A stretch of DNA of 5,855 bases from UBA493 sp035655435 (GTDB lineage Archaea; Iainarchaeota; Iainarchaeia; Iainarchaeales; Iainarchaeaceae), in NCBI GenBank assembly GCA_035655435.1, contig DASRUN010000012.1, positions 1 through 5,855 of the forward strand, written 5' to 3'. This document shows positions 1 to 5,028 of the stretch, piece after piece. Every line of letters begins with the position of its first letter. Positions within the stretch are counted from its first letter, which is position 1. The position numbers and the translations under genes are program-made. The notes beneath the pieces are model-generated. The model was not told the origin of the DNA and ran no database searches. It saw nothing but the letters and a program-made list of their open reading frames with translations.

Positions 1-176
1 AAGCTCACAAGGCCTTTTTCTGTAAGCCTGTTTAATCCCTCATACACCCTTGAACGGTGCAGACCGGTTTCATAAGTTATTTTTCCTGATGCCGCCGACC
101 CCAAGGTTAAAAGTGCTGAATAAATTTTTATTTCATTTTGCGTAATCCCGAGATCCTGTAAAAAATCAAATTCCAT
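1..176 (-). CDS. TrmB-family transcriptional regulator, N-terminal fragment
   Basis: Only the first 58 residues are inside the window; the gene continues past position 1. The translation starts MEFDFLQDLGITQNEIKIY and continues through a winged helix-turn-helix: ALLTLGSAASGKITYETGL, then HRSRVYEGLNRLTEKGLVS. The pattern 'LG(L/I)T..E..iY.aLL..G..sa..I...tg..rsrvYe.L..L..kGlv' is characteristic of the TrmB N-terminal domain; the second half is the recognition helix (about residues 38-50) and start of the wing. Members of this archaeal family usually carry a C-terminal ligand-sensing domain, which cannot be seen here. The ATG at 174-176 is the natural start: a TATA-like element is centred about 26 bp upstream, so the mRNA may be leaderless. 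The gene is divergent from an ABC importer, and TrmB-type regulators commonly control an adjacent transporter, so this importer is its likely target. The family call is firm; the ligand is unknown. Confidence 0.87.
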   Translation of the reverse strand, partial: MEFDFLQDLGITQNEIKIYSALLTLGSAASGKITYETGLHRSRVYEGLNRLTEKGLVS

Positions 177-198
177 GAATCTAATCTATGCGAATAAC

Positions 199-206
199 AA
201 TAAAAA
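199..206 (-). promoter_or_regulatory. Putative TATA box for the TrmB-type regulator
   Basis: On the minus strand the sequence TTTTTATT is centred about 26-27 bp upstream of the regulator's ATG. That is the usual archaeal TATA-to-start-site distance and would give a leaderless transcript. The match to TTTAWATA is imperfect, so this is a position-supported guess. Confidence 0.4.
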
Positions 207-218
207 TGTTGGGTTTGT

Positions 219-239
219 GTCCTCCTCTATAAGGAAGAC
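219..239. promoter_or_regulatory. 21-bp interrupted palindrome, candidate operator of the divergent TrmB-type regulator
   Basis: The plus strand reads GTCcTCCT-ctata-AGGAaGAC. The two 8-base arms match as inverted repeats at seven of eight positions (the single mismatch is lower case), around a 5-bp spacer. The site lies about 43 bp from the regulator's start codon and 49 bp from the importer's ATG. Its right edge directly abuts the importer's TATA box, where TFB would contact DNA. Bound protein could block the importer promoter or, less likely, recruit TFB. Assignment to the adjacent regulator is inference from position and symmetry; the site does not match the TACT-N3-AGTA motif reported for TrmB of Pyrococcus/Thermococcus. 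Confidence 0.5.
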
Positions 240-240
240 C

Positions 241-249
241 AATATATAT
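241..249 (+). promoter_or_regulatory. Putative TATA box of the ABC importer operon
   Basis: AATATATAT is centred near 245 and would place transcription start at about 270-273, just before the AGGGGG ribosome binding site at 274-279. An alternative weak TATA-like CTATAAG lies inside the dyad at 227-233. Confidence 0.5.
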
Positions 250-287
250 CAATCTGGCCATGGCATTTATTACAGGGGGCATTGAAA

Positions 288-1256
288 ATGAAAAATTTTG
301 GATTTTTGATTGTAGCGGCATTTGTCGCTACATTGGTTTTGACGGGGTGCGTTTCTTCTGTCGATAGCACTAATCCGAAGGCGGCAATAGGGCTGCAAAT
401 TACTCCTACCGCCACACCTATATTGGTTGCTGATGAAAAAGGATTTTTCAAAGACAATGGCGTTGATGTGGAAATAAAGGAATTCACTGCCGGCAAGTTT
501 GCGTTGCAGGCTATGCTTGCAAACAGTATTGATTTTGCCTCGCCTGCCGAAGTTCCTGTGCTGCTCGCAAAATCGCAGGGGAACGATCTTTATGTGCTTG
601 CCGAAATAGCATCAAACAAGAGCGAATCTCCGCTTGTTGTAAAGGATGACGGCAGTCTTACTGTGCAGGAATATTTTGTGAAAAAAAGAAAAATAGCAAC
701 TTCAATAGGCGGTTCGCCGGAATTTTCGCTTTACATGTTTATGAGAACTTATTCGGTGCCGAAAGAAAATATAGAAATAATTGCGCAAAAACCTGAGGAG
801 ATGGTTGGAGCACTTTCTTCCGGTTCAGTTGACGGAGTTGTAATATTCGAACCGTATCCTTCACTGGCAGAGAAAAATGTTTCCGGACTTAAAGTATTCA
901 AATTGCCGGATGGGGTTTATTCGACAAAATACCTGCTTGTAGGAAACAAGCATTTTGTAGACAATAATCCTGAAACTGCAGCGCGAATTATGAAGGCTCT
1001 TGCACAGGCTGAAGAGTTCATAAATTCAAATCCTGAAGAGACAAAAATCATAGTTGCAAAACGCACAAAATTTGATGTGGAAATCATAAATAAAATCTGG
1101 CCTGATTTTGAATTTGCTCTCAAGGCTCCAAGCAGAGAACTTGAACAAAACTGGCACAACCAATTTGTGTGGGCAGTGGACACAAATAAGACTCGGGCGG
1201 TTTCCGAACCTGAAATGGAAGAAACATTTAGAGCCGATCTTGTTGTCCCGGTTTGA
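288..1256 (+). CDS. ABC importer substrate-binding lipoprotein (NMT1/SsuA/TauA-like)
   Basis: A 322-residue extracytoplasmic binding protein that should capture a small organic solute and hand it to the permease encoded next. Residues 1-20 are a signal peptide ending in a lipobox, VLTGC, with Cys21 as the probable lipid-attachment site, so the protein is tethered to the outer face of the membrane. The mature N-terminus has the family pattern: strand AIGLQITPTATPILVA, then DEKGFFKDNGVDVEI (residues about 49-63), followed by a repeat-rich alpha/beta core with GALSSGSVDGVVIFEPYPSLA (about 174-194), typical of the hinge and second lobe of NMT1/SsuA-like proteins. A TTG six bases upstream (282) is in frame, but AGGGGG at 274-279 sits 8 bases from the ATG at 288 and only 2 from the TTG, so ATG is preferred. 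The family handles sulfonates, taurine, nitrate or thiamine pyrimidine precursors; nothing visible decides which. Confidence 0.9.
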   Translation: MKNFGFLIVAAFVATLVLTGCVSSVDSTNPKAAIGLQITPTATPILVADEKGFFKDNGVDVEIKEFTAGKFALQAMLANSIDFASPAEVPVLLAKSQGNDLYVLAEIASNKSESPLVVKDDGSLTVQEYFVKKRKIATSIGGSPEFSLYMFMRTYSVPKENIEIIAQKPEEMVGALSSGSVDGVVIFEPYPSLAEKNVSGLKVFKLPDGVYSTKYLLVGNKHFVDNNPETAARIMKALAQAEEFINSNPEETKIIVAKRTKFDVEIINKIWPDFEFALKAPSRELEQNWHNQFVWAVDTNKTRAVSEPEMEETFRADLVVPV

Positions 1257-1265
1257 GGTAATTAA

Positions 1266-2015
1266 ATGCACAAATATGCAAAGCCGGCACTATTCCTTAT
1301 GTCGTGTCTTATAATCTGGAATATAATTTCAAATTCAGGAATTGTGAGCAGTGCATTATTCCCTTCTCCGTTTGACGTGCTTGTTGCATTCATTGATTGG
1401 AATTCTTCCGGCAAGCTTCTAATTGATGTAACAACAAGTCTTTGGAGACTTATCGTTGGAACAATTATTGGGGTTATTCTTGGGGTCATTGTGGGTCTTG
1501 CAATGGGAATAAGCAGAACAGCAGAAGAAACTGCCGGCATTTTTTTTCATTTGACAAAGGCTTTGCCTCCTATTGCACTTATTCCTTTAATAATTTTATG
1601 GTTTGGCATTGGGGATATAGGAAAAATATTCCTTGTTGCTTTTGCCGCATTTTTTCCATCTTGGATAAGCGCATTAACCGGGGCAAAATCAATTCCGGTT
1701 CATTACATTAATACTGCAAGATTATTCTCTAAATCAAATTGGGAGAGTTACTCAAAAGTAATTTTGCCTGCAACAATGCCGTTTTTAATTAATGGAGGAA
1801 GAATCGCAATTGCAATTGGATTCACAATGGTATTTGCAAGCGAGCTTGCGGGTGCTTCAGAAGGGATTGGTTACTTCATTGCAATTGCGCAAATAATTTA
1901 TAGGCCGGATATGATGATTGCCGGGCTCATAGTTCTTGGGCTGCTTGCGGCAACAGTTGATTATTTTTTTGTGCGAGCCGCAAGATTTGCTTTTCCCTGG
2001 GTGGAGGAAATATGA
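1266..2015 (+). CDS. ABC importer permease (SsuC/TauC/ThiX-like)
   Basis: A 249-residue integral membrane protein forming the translocation channel of the importer, probably as a homodimer with two ATPase subunits. Hydrophobic segments lie at about residues 6-25, 62-82, 101-130, 175-192 and 216-236. The family's EAA-type cytoplasmic loop is visible at about residues 150-178 (TARLFSKSNWESYSKVILPA followed by TMPFLINGG), which docks the ATPase; here the usual 'EAA' is replaced by 'TAR', a mild departure common in this subfamily. The segment FPSPFDVLVAF near residue 32 is also typical of SsuC/TauC-type permeases. The gene starts 9 bases after the binding-protein stop. A GAGGT Shine-Dalgarno sequence (1255-1259) overlaps that stop, supporting the ATG at 1266. 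It overlaps the ATPase gene by four bases, so the two are probably translationally coupled. Confidence 0.92.
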   Translation: MHKYAKPALFLMSCLIIWNIISNSGIVSSALFPSPFDVLVAFIDWNSSGKLLIDVTTSLWRLIVGTIIGVILGVIVGLAMGISRTAEETAGIFFHLTKALPPIALIPLIILWFGIGDIGKIFLVAFAAFFPSWISALTGAKSIPVHYINTARLFSKSNWESYSKVILPATMPFLINGGRIAIAIGFTMVFASELAGASEGIGYFIAIAQIIYRPDMMIAGLIVLGLLAATVDYFFVRAARFAFPWVEEI

Positions 2016-2704
2016 CGCGGGAATTTGTTTCGGTTAAAGGGTTGAAAGTCAACTTTTCACATTCAGAGCCGGTGCTTGAAAACGTTTTCCTGAATATGAA
2101 AAAAGGAGAATTCGCGACAGTTATAGGAAAGAGTGGTGTTGGAAAATCAACCCTGCTAAATTCTATTTGCGGGTTATGCAAATATGAAGGGCATGTAAGA
2201 AAGCCGGAAAAAGTTGCACTTGTTTTTCAGAATTATTCTCTTTATCCCTGGATGAATATAGAACAGAATATTGCCTTTGGCTTGCAGAAAAATGACAAAA
2301 CTGAAATAAAGAAAATCATTGAAAAAATAGAGTTGATCGGAAAGGAAAAATTTTATCCGAAGCAACTTTCAGGAGGTCAACAACAAAGAGTTGCGATTGC
2401 GCGTGCAATAGCGGCGAAACCTGATTTGCTTTTGCTCGATGAGCCGTTTGCAAGCCTTGATAGTTATACGCGCATCAAAATGCAGGAATGGTTAAAGAAA
2501 ATTTCCAATGAAAACAACACTACAACTCTTCTTGTTACACATGATGTTGATGAGGCAATTTTACTAAGTGATAGAGTAATTGTGATGAAAGAGAAAACTT
2601 TGGGAAAAGAATTTGATATTCCTTTTGTGAAACCAAGAGAAGATGAAATAAGATATGAACCTTTTTTTCAGGAATTGAAACGTGACATAATTAAGTCAAT
2701 ATAA
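2012..2704 (+). CDS. ABC importer ATP-binding subunit (SsuB/TauB/ThiZ-like)
   Basis: A 230-residue cytoplasmic ATPase that powers the importer. All nucleotide-binding motifs are intact: Walker A GKSGVGKST (39-47), Q-loop Gln73 within FQNYSLYPWM, signature LSGGQQQR (119-126), Walker B LLLLDEP (139-145) with Glu144 as the likely catalytic base, D-loop SLD (148-150) and switch His177 in VTHD. The sequence LYPWMNIEQNIAFGL after the Q-loop is the usual hallmark of the nitrate/sulfonate/taurine (NrtD/SsuB/TauB) group. The length is at the short end for this group and there is no C-terminal regulatory domain. The start ATG overlaps the permease stop (ATGA at 2012-2015) and follows GGAGG at 2003-2007, so expression is coupled to the permease. 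It is the last gene of the operon; its stop codon lies just upstream of a GC-rich structured block. Confidence 0.94.
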   Translation: MTREFVSVKGLKVNFSHSEPVLENVFLNMKKGEFATVIGKSGVGKSTLLNSICGLCKYEGHVRKPEKVALVFQNYSLYPWMNIEQNIAFGLQKNDKTEIKKIIEKIELIGKEKFYPKQLSGGQQQRVAIARAIAAKPDLLLLDEPFASLDSYTRIKMQEWLKKISNENNTTTLLVTHDVDEAILLSDRVIVMKEKTLGKEFDIPFVKPREDEIRYEPFFQELKRDIIKSI

Positions 2705-2709
2705 AAAAG
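2698..2709 (+). promoter_or_regulatory. Possible TATA box for the downstream structured element
   Basis: AATATAAAAAAG overlaps the ATPase stop codon and resembles an archaeal TATA box. If used, transcription would start near 2726-2730, at the beginning of the GC-rich hairpin region. A-rich DNA gives such matches by chance, so this is weak. Confidence 0.25.
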
Positions 2710-2726
2710 TGCTACCGAAGGTGCAC
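2703..2726 (-). terminator. Hairpin plus T6, terminator-like on the minus strand
   Basis: Read on the minus strand, GTGC-ACC-(TTC)-GGT-A-GCAC forms a 7-bp hairpin with one bulged A and is followed immediately by six T (A run at 2703-2708). This looks like an intrinsic terminator for transcripts from the winged-helix gene, 109 bp beyond its stop. Archaeal termination depends mainly on the T tract, so the hairpin may instead belong to a plus-strand RNA. Confidence 0.45.
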
Positions 2727-2844
2727 AGGTCTGACGGCGGACCTCTCCGCCGAGGGAGTTAAGGGGGAGAGAGGTTTGAAGTAGCTCTGAGGTGGGGGTT
2801 ATAAGTAGTAGAACCACTCGCCTCTCCTCCCTTCCTAGCTTTTT
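2709..2844. other. GC-rich multi-hairpin element: candidate structured RNA or small inverted-repeat element
   Basis: This non-coding block is far richer in G and C than its AT-rich surroundings. Five helices can be drawn. (1) GTGC/GCAC plus ACC/GGT, 2709-2726. (2) CGGCGGA/TCCGCCG with loop CCTC, 2735-2752. (3) AAGGGGGAG 2761-2769 with 2824-2833, one bulged T, closing a three-way junction. (4) AGAG/CTCT, 2770-2788, with an 11-nt loop. (5) AGGTGGGGGTT 2790-2800 with 2812-2823, one bulged A, also an 11-nt loop. Both loops contain AAGTAG (2779-2784, 2803-2808). Helix 5 contains T-G and G-T wobbles that pair only in plus-strand RNA. A T5 run at 2840-2844 could end such an RNA. The ends also form an imperfect inverted repeat: GCTA-cc-GAAGG at 2711-2721 and, on the minus strand, GCTA-g-GAAGG at 2839-2830. 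I recognise no known RNA family. A dispersed repeat or MITE-like insertion is the main alternative. Confidence 0.55.
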
Positions 2845-3314
2845 GCTAAGTATAATACTTTTCTTCCTGCCTTGATTTTTTTCAGGTATCCTTCTTTGTA
2901 CAGTTTATTCAATCTTTGGCACGCGGCATTCAATCCCTTGTAATTCATCATGGTTTTGATGTCGTTGGCTGTACATTGTCCTCTGTCCTCGATTATTTTG
3001 AGGATTGATTGATCCTGTTCTGCAAGCGTTTCAAAGGAATTGCTTCCCGTCTGCATTCCTATTGAGGGGCTTGCTGTTTCTCCTTGTGTTTTCATTTCAA
3101 ACATTATTTTATCGTACTTCTCATTGATGTTTTCCAATAGTTTGTTGGTTTTTTCCTTTTCCTTTAGTACTCTGTACAGTATTCCTGCAAGTACTTTTGG
3201 ATTTTCTGCCTGCTCGATTATTTCGTTAATGTCCCCCATTTCCTCTTTTGGGGCTAATTTCTCGAGCAGTTCCCTCTCCCTCAAGAGGTTCTTTATTGTA
3301 TCATGATTATTCAT
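2835..3314 (-). CDS. Coiled-coil plus winged-helix DNA-binding protein, function unknown
   Basis: A 159-residue protein in two parts. Residues about 5-76 are highly charged and helical with heptad-like spacing (LLRERELLEKL near the start; YRVLKEKEKTNKLLENINEKY at about 47-67, shown by its ends), suggesting a dimerising coiled coil. A polar linker (about 77-93) leads to a winged-helix domain at about 96-157: EQDQSILKIIEDRGQCTAND, then the recognition-helix region GLNAACQRLNKLYKEGYLKK and a wing KAGRKVLYLAK. This resembles MarR/ArsR-type folds generally, but I cannot name a family. The ATG at 3312-3314 has no Shine-Dalgarno sequence. It lies about 27 bp from a perfect TTTATATA box, so the mRNA is probably leaderless. 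Four ATCATGAT-type boxes cover the gap between the TATA box and codon 5, so the protein probably represses its own gene. Its last codons (Lys-Ser-stop) overlap the edge of the GC-rich element, so the C-terminus may be set by that element. Confidence 0.75.
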   Translation of the reverse strand: MNNHDTIKNLLRERELLEKLAPKEEMGDINEIIEQAENPKVLAGILYRVLKEKEKTNKLLENINEKYDKIMFEMKTQGETASPSIGMQTGSNSFETLAEQDQSILKIIEDRGQCTANDIKTMMNYKGLNAACQRLNKLYKEGYLKKIKAGRKVLYLAKS

Positions 3315-3337
3315 GTACTATCATGATTGTATCATGA
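3301..3337. repeat. Four phased TCATGA boxes over the winged-helix gene start, candidate operator array
   Basis: TCATGA palindromes begin at 3301, 3321 and 3332, with a degenerate TCATGt at 3311, giving spacings of 10, 10 and 11 bp, about one helical turn each. On the minus strand three copies read ATCATGATA followed by C or G. The first box abuts the TATA box and the last lies within codons 3-5 of the gene. Placement on one DNA face across the transcription start fits cooperative binding by a repressor, most simply the winged-helix protein itself. The repeats are seen directly; the role is inference. Confidence 0.65.
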
Positions 3338-3345
3338 TATATAAA
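3338..3345 (-). promoter_or_regulatory. TATA box of the winged-helix gene (leaderless promoter)
   Basis: TTTATATA on the minus strand matches the archaeal TATA consensus exactly. Its centre is about 27 bp upstream of the ATG at 3314, which predicts transcription starting at the start codon itself. Confidence 0.75.
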
Positions 3346-3432
3346 TACTTTTCTAGCTTAGAATCAGAGTTTTTGCACTTTATACTGTTTGCTTTCTAAC
3401 TTCTATATATTAGTTGCGAGTTTGATTTGAAT

Positions 3433-3684
3433 TTATTTTTTTACGTGAGGATCAAACTCATCTCTGAGGCTACGTTCGGCGTGCAGTTTTGCAAAGTCAG
3501 GAGCCATTCCTCTATTTTTCTTGTAATATTCCAATAATTCAGCATAAGCCTCTTCGCGTGTTTTTCCTTGCTCTGCAAGTTTTTGCCCAAGAGTTTTTTC
3601 AGTAGTATATGTTGTATGTTCTCTGCTTGCACTCTCTGCTGTTCTTCTTCCGAACATGCTTAAAATTAGTTTTCTGAATGGCAC
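3433..3684 (-). CDS. Small hypothetical protein, 83 aa
   Basis: I do not recognise this protein. It is 83 residues, has no cysteine, is rich in charged residues, and looks helical from about residue 28 to 76 (EKTLGQKLAEQGKTREEAY then AELLEYYKKNRGMAPDFAK). The first 12 residues, MPFRKLILSMFG, are basic and amphipathic and might lie on a membrane surface, but there is no membrane-spanning segment. The start chosen is GTG at 3682-3684, because a TATTTAAA box (3707-3714) is centred about 27 bp upstream and there is no Shine-Dalgarno sequence, as expected for a leaderless mRNA. An internal ATG at codon 10 is the alternative. A 63-codon minus-strand frame in another register (3441-3632) is open too, but lacks a matching promoter. 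The gene stands between Alba and the winged-helix gene with its own promoter, so no operon partner suggests a role. Confidence 0.6.
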   Translation of the reverse strand: MPFRKLILSMFGRRTAESASREHTTYTTEKTLGQKLAEQGKTREEAYAELLEYYKKNRGMAPDFAKLHAERSLRDEFDPHVKK

Positions 3685-3706
3685 ATTTTATTATGCTTGT
3701 AAGTCG

Positions 3707-3714
3707 TATTTAAA
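3707..3714 (-). promoter_or_regulatory. TATA box of the 83-aa gene
   Basis: The minus strand reads TTTAAATA, an exact consensus match, centred about 26-27 bp upstream of the GTG at 3684. This supports both the reality of the gene and the choice of the GTG start on a leaderless transcript. Confidence 0.65.
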
Positions 3715-3734
3715 GTTTTTTTCAAAGCGTGTTT

Positions 3735-4004
3735 TTATTTTTTCAAACTTATTTCTATTGCGCTGATTCTGAGGTTTTCGTTGTTGCGGCCTTTTACTTC
3801 TTCAGTGTAGATTTTGATTTCGTGTGATTTTAGTTCGTCCGCGAACTTGTTTTTCACAACCTCTGCAACATCAACCGCGCGGGAAATAGCCTTGCCCCTT
3901 GCTTTTAATGTTACCTCGGTGTTTCCATTGTTCATTTGCATGATTACCGCCATTACATATGCCATTGTGCCTTTCTTGCCGATAAAAACAACATTGTCGT
4001 CCAT
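3735..4004 (-). CDS. albA: DNA/RNA-binding chromatin protein Alba
   Basis: An 89-residue Alba protein, a dimeric archaeal chromatin protein that coats DNA and also binds RNA. Family hallmarks are in order: NVVFIGKKGTMAYVMAV (residues 4-20) with the nucleic-acid-contacting lysine pair Lys10-Lys11; the conserved ARGKAISRAVDVAEVV block (35-50) including the RGxAISRAVD signature; and the beta-hairpin region IKIYTEEVKGRNNENLRISA leading to the C-terminal strand IEISLKK. Length is typical for the family. The ATG at 4004 gives the usual N-terminus, with only three residues before the first beta strand. In Sulfolobus the equivalent lysine is acetylated to modulate DNA affinity; whether that holds here is unknown. 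A weak TATA-like sequence near 4033-4042 would give a leader of only a few bases. The gene appears monocistronic. Confidence 0.96.
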   Translation of the reverse strand: MDDNVVFIGKKGTMAYVMAVIMQMNNGNTEVTLKARGKAISRAVDVAEVVKNKFADELKSHEIKIYTEEVKGRNNENLRISAIEISLKK

Positions 4005-4032
4005 AGCTGCCCGCTTAATATTGGCACCTAAG

Positions 4033-4042
4033 TGTTTTTAAG
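4033..4042 (-). promoter_or_regulatory. Possible TATA box of the Alba gene
   Basis: The minus strand reads CTTAAAAACA, centred about 34 bp upstream of the Alba ATG, which would leave a leader of roughly 7 nt. The match to consensus is partial. Confidence 0.35.
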
Positions 4043-4095
4043 AAAAGGAGAATTAGTTAGTTTGTTAAAATAATTTTTATTCGAGATTTTAATTT

Positions 4096-4102
4096 AAAAA
4101 AA
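4096..4102 (-). terminator. T7 tract downstream of the membrane-anchored protein gene
   Basis: The minus strand carries seven consecutive T (A run at 4096-4102) starting 14 bp after the stop codon of the 286-residue gene, in AT-rich DNA. Archaeal RNA polymerase terminates on such oligo-T tracts. No strong hairpin precedes it. Confidence 0.5.
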
Positions 4103-4115
4103 TTAGAATTTTATT

Positions 4116-4976
4116 TTATCTCAAATAATCAATTGTTGATTCAAATACTCCCCTTGTGATTCCGGGGTTGTAATTGAAGTAAATGCTCTTTCCTATTACT
4201 AAGTTCTTTTCGGCTATTCCGACAAACTCTCTTCCGTCTCTGGATGAGCTTGCGATGTAGCCGATTTCTTTTCCGTTAAGTGCGATATCAAATGTTTCGA
4301 ATGTTGCTTTTCTAAGTGGGTCTGCTGGGAATTCTTCTATTCCTTCCATGATTGGATGGTTCTCTTCTTCTCTAAAGAGTTTTCCCTGTACAACAATTCT
4401 GTTTGTACAGCTTGGCTGTGAATTCAAGATTCTATTGCATTCAACCGGAATTATGTCTCCGAAAGTGTTTTTCCATCCTATAACATCGTAAGTATCAGGT
4501 CTTCTTATTCCGGAATCGGCAACAAGAATGAATTTTCCGCCGTTTTTCACAAACCTTTCAACAGCTTCTCCGAATTTTTTGGAAACTGTTTTGTCTGCCT
4601 CTTCGCTTTGATCAAGCATTACTATTTCATAATTTGCAAGAATTTCTTTCGGATTTCTTTCAACGCTTTGCGTTGTCCTAAGATCATAATCAACTATGGA
4701 TCTGTTGTCATTGAGTATTTCAATTACTTCCCTGCTCGTAGCTCCAATAATAAGCATTTTTGTTTGCTTTGAACCTGAGTCAAAAATATCTACAATTGGT
4801 CCTATGAGTGGTGTGCTTTGGTCGATTGCGTCAAAGCGAACCGCCAAAAAGAATCCTATGATTATGATAAGAATAAGGGGAATTAAACCTTCTAAGTGCA
4901 TTCCAAATTTTGAGCCTGCAGAACCGCCAAAATTATCAGCCGGTGCAGCTCCAGAATCTCCGCCTTCAGGGTACAT
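4116..4976 (-). CDS. Membrane-anchored protein with GATase1/ThuA-like domain
   Basis: A 286-residue protein. Residues 1-28 are Gly/Ala/Ser/Pro-rich and disordered-looking, and about 29-46 form one very hydrophobic membrane helix (LIPLILIIIIGFFLAV). A soluble alpha/beta domain starts near residue 73: strand KMLIIGAT, strand YEIVMLDQ (about 116-123), helix FGEAVERFVKNGGKFILVADSG (shown by its ends, about 135-156), then a mostly beta C-terminal half. The order 'strand - disease-free acidic loop - helix - NGGKFILVADSG' resembles the class I glutamine-amidotransferase/ThuA-like fold. The nucleophile elbow, normally with Cys, reads VADSG, so amidotransferase activity is unlikely; carbohydrate or ligand binding is one possibility. 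Cys180 and Cys190 could form a disulfide if the domain is outside the cell. GGAG at 4986-4989 lies 10 bases before the ATG. It is divergent from secG; no specific family name is claimed. Confidence 0.65.
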   Translation of the reverse strand: MYPEGGDSGAAPADNFGGSAGSKFGMHLEGLIPLILIIIIGFFLAVRFDAIDQSTPLIGPIVDIFDSGSKQTKMLIIGATSREVIEILNDNRSIVDYDLRTTQSVERNPKEILANYEIVMLDQSEEADKTVSKKFGEAVERFVKNGGKFILVADSGIRRPDTYDVIGWKNTFGDIIPVECNRILNSQPSCTNRIVVQGKLFREEENHPIMEGIEEFPADPLRKATFETFDIALNGKEIGYIASSSRDGREFVGIAEKNLVIGKSIYFNYNPGITRGVFESTIDYLR

Positions 4977-5028
4977 TTTTCACGAACTCCAATTAATCTG
5001 TTAACTTATAGTTTTACGCATTATAGTC

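Noticed and set aside
257..264. GCCATGGC perfect 8-bp palindrome as the importer operator.
   Set aside because: It does not extend beyond 8 bp, and lies downstream of the TATA box; the 21-bp dyad at 219-239 is a better candidate.
177..287. Thiamine (THI-box) riboswitch upstream of the importer.
   Set aside because: No CTGAGA or GCTGAGA-type core and no matching P1-P5 helices; the predicted leader is only about 15 nt.
2731..2790. C/D-box guide RNA, because CTGA occurs at 2731-2734 and 2787-2790.
   Set aside because: No RTGATGA C or C' box accompanies them, and the region is far too structured for a C/D RNA.
2790..2823. tRNA arm, because GGTT and AACC flank a loop.
   Set aside because: The loop is 11 nt, not a T-loop, and no acceptor stem or anticodon arm can be built.
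2709..2833. 5S rRNA, because the block is of similar length and contains GGAGTTAAG, like the GGAAGTTAAG of loop C.
   Set aside because: The CCGAAC segment that should precede it is absent, the helices do not follow the 5S arrangement, and the terminal helix I is not present.
3040..3306. Plus-strand hydrophobic frame opposite the winged-helix gene.
   Set aside because: A Ser/Phe-rich hydrophobic product is the expected antisense of a charged coiled coil; there is no start signal.
3301..3337. CRISPR or microsatellite reading of the ATCATGAT repeats.
   Set aside because: Units are only 6-9 bp at 10-11 bp spacing with no unique spacers, and they sit exactly in a promoter.
4696..5004. Plus-strand open frame of 102 codons opposite the membrane-anchored protein.
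   Set aside because: It is the antisense of a well-formed signal/membrane segment, has no ribosome binding site or promoter, and shows no recognisable protein pattern.
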